10,824 nucleotides of DNA from an uncultured Nitrospira sp. (GTDB lineage: Bacteria; Nitrospirota; Nitrospiria; Nitrospirales; Nitrospiraceae), in assembly GCA_946479785.1 (NCBI GenBank), contig CAMLHQ010000097.1, positions 1 through 10,824 of the forward strand, given 5' to 3'. This document shows, piece after piece, positions 7,269 to 10,824 of this stretch. Both the position numbers and the translations under genes were made by a program. Position 1 is the first letter of the stretch, and each line of letters begins with the position of its first letter. The notes under the pieces are model-generated. The model did no database searches. It saw only the letters and a program-made list of their open reading frames with translations, and was not told the origin of the DNA.

Positions 7269-8903
7269 ATGCTCATGTCTACGTATCAGTGGATCGACCG
7301 CAACGTCCTCTCGTTGGGCCGGGAGATGCGGCTTTCCTATCTGCCGCCGCTCATGGTCTATGTGGCCTATGGAATTTCCGGCCTCACCGGCATCGTCGGG
7401 ACGTTCTTCGTCAAAGACTATCTCGGCCTCTCCGCCTCATTTCTCGCCGCGCTCGGGTTCTGGGCCGGCATCCCTTGGGCGTTGAAAATGCCGATTGGCC
7501 ATACGGTTGATCTGTTGTGGCGATGGAAAGGCTGGCTCGTCGGCTTCGGTGCGGCGCTGCTCGCCATCAGTCTGAGTATCATGGCGGCCCTAATCGGTCA
7601 TCGCGAGGCGATGACCGCGATCATGCCGGCCGAGATCTGGTACATCCTGAGCGTACTGCTCGCACCGATCGGCTATGTCATCCAAGATGCCGTCGCGGAT
7701 GCGATGACGGTCGAGGCAGTCCCGCGTGTGAATGACCAGGGTCAGCCGTTCGACGAAGAGACCAGGAAGCTCATGCATACGACGATGCAGACGCTGGGCC
7801 GGGTCGCGATTATCGGCGGAGGCATCATCGTGGCGCTGATCAATGTGTATGTCTTCACCGGCGTGGAAGGGCTTCCACAGACCGAGATCATCCATCTCTA
7901 CGAACAAATCTATCTGTTGGCGCTGGTGATTCCATTTGTCTCGGTGCTCGGCGTTGGATTGGCTTGGGTGCTCCAGCGACGACAGAAAAACAGGCTCATA
8001 CAACAGGGATTCACCTCCGAGCGAGCGGGGCAGATGGTAAAGGTGCGCGATGAATCCAATGAGCCGACGCATCCTAACTGGTGGATTCTCGGCGGCAGCC
8101 TGGCCTTCGTGCTGTTTACGCTCACGGTCGGATTGGGCAGCTTTCCCTACAGCGAGGAGATCGTATTTGGCGGCTCAATGGCGATCGTGCTGTTCCTGAT
8201 GGCGAGGCTGGTTCAGGAACTGGAGCCCGACAAGCGCTTCACGCTTGTCGGCACGGCGGTCGTCGTCTTCATCTTCCGCGCTATCCCGGGAACTGGTCCT
8301 GGAACGACCTGGTGGATGATCGATCAACTGAGGTTCGATCAGCAATTTCTTTCCGTCCTCTCGCTGATCGGCAGCACGTTGACCTTGGCGGGTATGTTCG
8401 TCTTTCGCCGTTTCATGGCTGAACGGTCCATTGCGTATGTTGTGGGATTCCTGACGGTGATCGGGACGATCCTAGCGCTGCCGATCGTGAGTATGTACTA
8501 CGGCTTGCACGAATGGACGGCGCGAATGACTGGAGGAGTTGTCGATGCTCGGTTCATAGCCCTGATCGATACGGCGCTGGAATCTCCCCTCGGCCAGATT
8601 TCCATGATTCCAATGCTCGTATGGATCGCAAACTCGGCCCCCGCTAATCTGAAAGCCACCTTCTTCGCCATTATGGCTTCATTCACGAACCTGGCGCTCT
8701 CGCTCAGCCAATTGGGCACCAAGTATCTGAACGACATCTTCGTCGTGACGCGAGAGGTCAGAGACCAGGTTTCCGGTGCGATTCAAACCCAAGCGGACTA
8801 CAGCCAACTGGGCCCACTACTGATCATGCAGTTGGTTCTGGGGCTCGCCCTCCCGTTCACGGCGATTCTGTTCGCGAAATTGACCCGATTTAAGAGTGCG
8901 TAA
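7269..8903 (+). CDS. Folate-biopterin (BT1)-like MFS transporter
   Basis: A 544-residue polytopic inner-membrane protein with about 12 hydrophobic segments, among them residues 24-47, 55-73, 89-110, 122-140, 178-197, 213-235, 272-291, 298-313, 325-338, 361-378, 387-409 and 515-536. It resembles the BT1/folate-biopterin transporter branch of the major facilitator superfamily. Evidence is 'PWALKMPIGHTVDLL' (69-83) after TM2, the acidic 'YVIQDAVADAMTVEAVP' (136-152) where BT1 proteins have a D-x-x-x-D-A signature, and 'FIFRAIPGTGPGTTWWMID' (334-352) at the start of the C-terminal half. Two larger hydrophilic stretches lie at 151-176 and 236-270. Start is ATG 7269 (alternative ATG 7275); no strong ribosome binding site is seen. 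It lies 11 nt after the ferredoxin-MBL gene, so it probably moves the substrate or product of that pathway. The MFS assignment is firm; the BT1 subfamily is likely; the substrate is not known. Confidence 0.85.
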   Translation: MLMSTYQWIDRNVLSLGREMRLSYLPPLMVYVAYGISGLTGIVGTFFVKDYLGLSASFLAALGFWAGIPWALKMPIGHTVDLLWRWKGWLVGFGAALLAISLSIMAALIGHREAMTAIMPAEIWYILSVLLAPIGYVIQDAVADAMTVEAVPRVNDQGQPFDEETRKLMHTTMQTLGRVAIIGGGIIVALINVYVFTGVEGLPQTEIIHLYEQIYLLALVIPFVSVLGVGLAWVLQRRQKNRLIQQGFTSERAGQMVKVRDESNEPTHPNWWILGGSLAFVLFTLTVGLGSFPYSEEIVFGGSMAIVLFLMARLVQELEPDKRFTLVGTAVVVFIFRAIPGTGPGTTWWMIDQLRFDQQFLSVLSLIGSTLTLAGMFVFRRFMAERSIAYVVGFLTVIGTILALPIVSMYYGLHEWTARMTGGVVDARFIALIDTALESPLGQISMIPMLVWIANSAPANLKATFFAIMASFTNLALSLSQLGTKYLNDIFVVTREVRDQVSGAIQTQADYSQLGPLLIMQLVLGLALPFTAILFAKLTRFKSA

Positions 8904-8931
8904 CGGAATGAGGTGGAAGGCTGGCAACCCC

Positions 8932-8961
8932 TTGACCTGTGCGGTATCATGAGCATCTACT
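8932..8961 (+). promoter_or_regulatory. Weak sigma-70-like promoter candidate for ssrA
   Basis: A TTGACC box at 8932-8937 is followed after 18 nt by TCTACT at 8956-8961. These match 5/6 and 4/6 of the consensus hexamers. A transcript would begin near 8968 and carry about 150 nt of leader before the tmRNA 5' end, which is normally made by RNase P. It is the best pair I can see in the spacer, but matches of this quality are common by chance. Confidence 0.25.
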
Positions 8962-8967
8962 TATCAG

Positions 8968-9025
8968 TTGCCGGTTGAGCCAGAGGTCTTGCGGCTGTCC
9001 TAAAAGGTCTTCCGGCAAGCCGCAA
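8968..9025 (+). repeat. Crossing inverted repeats and 12-nt direct repeat upstream of ssrA
   Basis: TTGCCGG (8968-8974) is complementary to CCGGCAA (9012-9018). TTGCGGCT (8989-8996) is complementary to AGCCGCAA (9018-9025). The arms interleave, so as RNA they could form an H-type pseudoknot, sharing only base 9018, or two alternative hairpins. Overlaid on this is the direct repeat AGGTCTTGCGGC / AGGTCTTCCGGC (one mismatch, 21-nt period). The sequences are read directly; function is unknown. Confidence 0.5.
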
Positions 9026-9120
9026 CGAGCGAAGGGGTGAGTTGTACCGCTGTATGTACGTCGAGCCTCTAAACGAAGTGAGAACCCAGCCAAAAGGCTT
9101 TTTCAACAGTAAGACGGAAA

Positions 9121-9468
9121 GGGGGCGACCGGTTTCGACGGGGATACTGATACCACCGTGGCATGTCGAGCTCTCGGGGACTCGTATAACTCCGGGAAAA
9201 TGCAACTGCCAATCAAGAACTGGCACTCGCAGCTTAATAAGCTGTGACGTTCTTCCATCTGAGGCCCGCGGGGGTGGAAGGGCGCGATGCAGCGGGCTGG
9301 TCCAAAGCTGGTGCTCAGCGGCTGCGGACGAGACTGTTCTGGGCTAGCGGCTGTTCTAAGCCTGCCGATGGGCGTGGATGGCTGCGAAACTTAAACTGTC
9401 GGCTACACATGTAGATGCGGTGCGTTGACGATCTTCGGACAGGGGTTCAACTCCCCTCGCCTCCACCA
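9121..9468 (+). ncRNA. ssrA: tmRNA (transfer-messenger RNA), one-piece
   Basis: This RNA rescues stalled ribosomes together with SmpB: it is charged with alanine, enters the A site, and its internal frame adds a degradation tag. The 5' GGGGGCG (9121-9127) pairs with CGCCTCC (9458-9464; seven pairs, one G-U), followed by discriminator A9465 and an encoded CCA (9466-9468). The 5' stretch 'CGACCGGTTTCGACGGGG' is the conserved tmRNA D-loop region. The T arm is AGGGG-TTCAACT-CCCCT (9441-9457). Pseudoknot 1 can be drawn as CGAG/CTCG (9167-9170 with 9181-9184) and CGGGG/CTCCG (9175-9179 with 9190-9194), just ahead of the tag. Pseudoknot 2 is CTTCCATC/GGTGGAAG (9252-9259 with 9273-9280) crossed by GCCCGC/GCGGGC (9264-9269 with 9292-9297). 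At 348 nt it is close to the 363 nt of E. coli. There is no sign of the permuted two-piece form. Confidence 0.97.
9202..9240 (+). other. tmRNA tag-peptide frame (ATANQELALAA)
   Basis: Eleven codons from resume codon GCA (9202-9204) read ATANQELALAA and end in tandem TAA TAA (9235-9240). The C-terminal LALAA is the classic signal for ClpXP/ClpAP-type degradation. The frame begins eight bases after pseudoknot 1, the expected distance. The resume codon is assigned by position and by the Ala start usual for tags; one codon either way is possible. Confidence 0.88.
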
Positions 9469-9476
9469 AACTTAGT

Positions 9477-9519
9477 TGACCGGTGACCAGTCGCAGCAGA
9501 CCTGCGTAGTCACCGGTCA
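9477..9519 (+). terminator. Strong hairpin directly after tmRNA (possible terminator or 3' processing structure)
   Basis: TGACCGGTGAC (9477-9487) pairs perfectly with GTCACCGGTCA (9509-9519). Inside, CGCAG (9492-9496) pairs with CTGCG (9502-9506) around a 5-nt loop, separated from the outer stem by a small asymmetric bulge. It begins 8 nt after the encoded CCA. There is no T-run, so it is not a standard intrinsic terminator. It could stop transcription with Rho, or block exonucleases during 3' maturation. The outer arms could also be a dyad for a DNA-binding protein. Confidence 0.5.
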
Positions 9520-9535
9520 CTTCCGCCGTCAGATA

Positions 9536-9581
9536 CCGAGAGCCCGTCCGCCCCGTCGGATGGAGGACGATCTCGGTCCTC
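9536..9581 (+). repeat. Alternative hairpins, second structured segment after ssrA
   Basis: CCGAGA (9536-9541) pairs with TCTCGG (9571-9576) and encloses CGTCC/GGACG (9545-9549 with 9565-9569). The same segment can instead fold as GAGGAC/GTCCTC (9563-9568 with 9576-9581) around a 7-nt loop. The two folds exclude each other. Pairings are read directly; a role such as a switch is speculation. Confidence 0.4.
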
Positions 9582-9938
9582 ATAACCCCCAAATCACATT
9601 CGGCAGGGACATCGCCACGATCTCCTACTCGACGGCCACGAACCGTCCCTTGGTCTGGGCCAGGTCTGGCGTCCGCGTCCCTCGCCGCTCGACGAGCTCT
9701 AAAACACTGGAGGGGCTATCCCTACACCTTGTTCACTATCGAACCAGCACCCATATCCAAATCAGCACTTCTACTAGGAATGTCTTCGGAACGTACTGAC
9801 ATAAAAGCATTTATAGCAACCATTCATACTGGCACACCAATTGCTCATCGCTGACGCGAACACCTCGGCCTTTGGGTACAGCATCACGCCCAGCGAGTCC
9901 GAATCCTGATCAACAAAAACTGAGCTTGGGATCGCACT

Positions 9939-10814
9939 ATGGTTTTAACCACGCTATTGCTGCGCCTTCAGAAGGCGATTGGATACTTGACGTGTCACTC
10001 ACTCTGTTTCAGATCAATAGGTCTTCGACTGATGCTCCTCTGCATACCGTTGATCACGGGATGTGGTGACATAGGAAACGCCGGAAATGATCTGGCAACG
10101 GCGAACGCTGGCCATGGAAAGCGGATCGGCTATGGCCTAAATAACGCTTCGGCAATCAGTCTGACCCCGACGACCTTCACCTTTTCAGTCACTCAAGGCG
10201 AACTCAACCCGGTACATACTGTGAGCATCTCCAACTCAGGAAACGGACAATTGGACTGGAGCGTGAGCACCAGTGCAACATGGCTCACACTCTCCCCGCT
10301 CTCAGGCACCTCATCAGGTAATGCGCCAGCTTCGTTCACCGCCACGGCAAATATCTCGGGACTTGCAGCAGGCACGTATTCGACAACCATCATCGTCACC
10401 GGAGTTGGTACAACCAACACACCACAATCCATTCCGGTGACCTTGGACATTTCGACATCTACCTCGTCGACATCTCTGCCCACGACGACATCCCTGACCA
10501 CAACATCCATATCTCCGACAACGACGTCTACACCCACCATTACGGCCGCCTCTGCCTTATTAACGTGGAACCCCGAAGCAGACCCCAGCGTTATCGGGTA
10601 CTATGTGCATTATGGAACGCAATCACCGAACTCGGTTGGCTCCTGCGCCTATGCACAGAGTATTTATTACTCTCTCGCGTCTCTGGCCAGTGCATCATCG
10701 CCTGCGGCTACCGTGAGCAGCCTGGCCTCGGGTACGACCTATTTTTTTGCCGTGAGTGCGTATAACGGCGGCAGTGAAAGCGCGTGCTCGAATGAAGTGT
10801 TAAAAATGACGTAG
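9939..10814 (+). CDS. Secreted lipoprotein with BACON/Ig-like and fibronectin III-like domains
   Basis: A 291-residue exported protein if ATG 9939 is used. The lipobox LITGC puts the acylated Cys at 42 (codon 10062-10064). A BACON/Ig-like beta domain spans about 73-171, with 'SWxxxSxxATWLTLSPLSG'-type spacing ('DWSV', 'ATWLTLSPLSGTSSG', 'AGTYSTTIIVTG', 'SIPVTLDIS'). A Thr/Ser/Pro linker covers 172-203. A fibronectin III-like domain covers 204-291 ('ALLTWNPEADPSVIGYYVHYG', 'LASGTTYFFAVSAYN'), with Cys236 and Cys283 able to form a disulfide. The start is doubtful: 9939 has no clear ribosome binding site and gives an overlong signal. A TTG at 9987 has AGAAGG 11 nt upstream and gives a normal 25-residue signal before the Cys. 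ATG 10032 would leave only 10. The role is probably surface binding or adhesion; no catalytic motif is seen. Confidence 0.82.
   Translation: MVLTTLLLRLQKAIGYLTCHSLCFRSIGLRLMLLCIPLITGCGDIGNAGNDLATANAGHGKRIGYGLNNASAISLTPTTFTFSVTQGELNPVHTVSISNSGNGQLDWSVSTSATWLTLSPLSGTSSGNAPASFTATANISGLAAGTYSTTIIVTGVGTTNTPQSIPVTLDISTSTSSTSLPTTTSLTTTSISPTTTSTPTITAASALLTWNPEADPSVIGYYVHYGTQSPNSVGSCAYAQSIYYSLASLASASSPAATVSSLASGTTYFFAVSAYNGGSESACSNEVLKMT
9963..9977 (+). promoter_or_regulatory. Perfect hairpin covering a candidate ribosome binding site
   Basis: CGCCTT (9963-9968), loop CAG, AAGGCG (9972-9977). The 3' arm contains the AAGG of the AGAAGG element that would serve a TTG start at 9987. If that is the true start, folding of this hairpin would hide the ribosome binding site. 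If ATG 9939 is used, the hairpin is simply within the coding sequence. Confidence 0.35.
10452..10547 (+). repeat. Low-complexity Thr/Ser/Pro linker-coding tract
   Basis: Codons for residues 172-203 of the lipoprotein are almost all Thr, Ser or Pro, in short degenerate TTTS/TSTS-like units. Such tracts act as extended flexible linkers between extracellular domains and can vary in length between strains. The DNA repeats are imperfect, so no strict tandem unit is claimed. Confidence 0.7.
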
Positions 10815-10824
10815 ATAAGTTGGA

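Larger units (their letters stand above)
8904..9120 (+). other. Intergenic spacer ahead of ssrA with repeats
   Basis: No gene is supported here. The stretch contains a weak promoter-like pair (8932-8961), a near-perfect 12-nt direct repeat (8984-8995 and 9005-9016), two inverted repeats that cross each other, and near its 3' end a minimal AGCC-AAAA-GGCT hairpin followed by five T (9088-9103). That last element is too short (4 bp) to call a terminator with confidence, but it would fit stopping read-through from the transporter gene. A TAAGAC hexamer at 9110-9115 has no matching -35 box. Confidence 0.5.
9469..9938. other. Spacer of about 470 nt after ssrA without a supported gene
   Basis: Open frames on both strands here are short and carry no family signature. 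The first 110 nt hold two strong hairpins (listed separately). Around 9655-9700 lies GC-rich sequence whose translations resemble well-known spurious peptides, including a GCTCG-A-CGAGC palindrome at 9687-9697. From about 9750 the sequence becomes more AT-rich and shows no convincing promoter. The downstream side of ssrA is a frequent insertion site for mobile DNA, so this may be decayed element sequence, but I see no integrase or repeat of the ssrA end. Confidence 0.5.

Noticed and set aside
8932..8950. TTGACC followed by TATCAT as a promoter
   Set aside because: Spacing is only 7 nt, far below the 16-18 nt needed, so the TATCAT cannot be the -10 box of this -35.
9042..9347. Plus-strand open frame of 101 codons crossing the ssrA 5' half
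   Set aside because: It runs through the structured tmRNA and its pseudoknots in a frame that does not encode the tag; no signature.
9356..9592. Minus-strand open frame of 78 codons containing 'VEARGVEPLSED'
   Set aside because: It is antisense to the tmRNA 3' end. The 'ARGVEPLSE' string is a translation of the conserved tRNA-like T arm and is a known type of spurious protein.
9691..9706. Reverse complement reads GTTTTAGAGCTC, like the start of a type II CRISPR repeat
   Set aside because: Single copy, no spacers, no repeat elsewhere and no cas gene; a chance 11-12 nt match.
9476..9799. Plus-strand open frame of 107 codons with 'ARSGVRVPRRS'
   Set aside because: The peptide resembles translated tRNA T-arm sequence rather than a real family, and the hairpins at 9477-9581 explain its first third. 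The DNA at 9655-9690 does not fold into a T arm, so no tRNA is called either.

Overview
The window looks like chromosomal DNA of a Gram-negative-type bacterium of moderately high GC. It encodes an inner-membrane RND pump, an outer-membrane efflux lipoprotein, another exported lipoprotein and a one-piece tmRNA. The mix of genes resembles Nitrospira/Nitrospirota genomes, but that placement is a general impression and not a proof. Every gene I can support lies on the + strand.

Positions 1-5218 hold a tightly packed run. It consists of the 3' four fifths of an HAE1-type RND efflux pump (5' end outside the window), an OprM/NodT-type outer-membrane lipoprotein, a small nitroreductase-family flavoprotein, and an AlkA-like HhH-GPD DNA glycosylase. 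Gaps are 1, 5 and 3 nt, so co-transcription is likely. Together these genes suggest handling of toxic organic or nitro-aromatic compounds: export, reduction and repair of base damage.

Positions 5219-8903 hold a second run after a 101-nt gap. It consists of an acetylserotonin/hydroxyneurosporene-type O-methyltransferase, a fusion of a single-cluster ferredoxin with a metallo-beta-lactamase fold whose metal motif is unusual, and a folate-biopterin (BT1)-like 12-TM carrier. Gaps are 3 and 11 nt. Methylation, Fe-S/MBL chemistry and transport of a small molecule look like one pathway, and its substrate cannot be read from the sequence. This is the best candidate in the window for an undescribed system.

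Positions 8904-9938 are RNA territory. A 217-nt spacer holds direct repeats and two crossing inverted repeats. It is followed by a complete ssrA (tmRNA) gene with a readable ATANQELALAA tag, two recognisable pseudoknots, a tRNA-like acceptor/T arm and an encoded CCA. After it come about 470 nt without a convincing gene, containing two strong hairpins.

Positions 9939-10814 encode a secreted lipoprotein with a BACON/Ig-like domain, a Thr/Ser-rich linker and a fibronectin type III-like domain. Its start codon is uncertain, and one plausible ribosome binding site sits inside a perfect hairpin.
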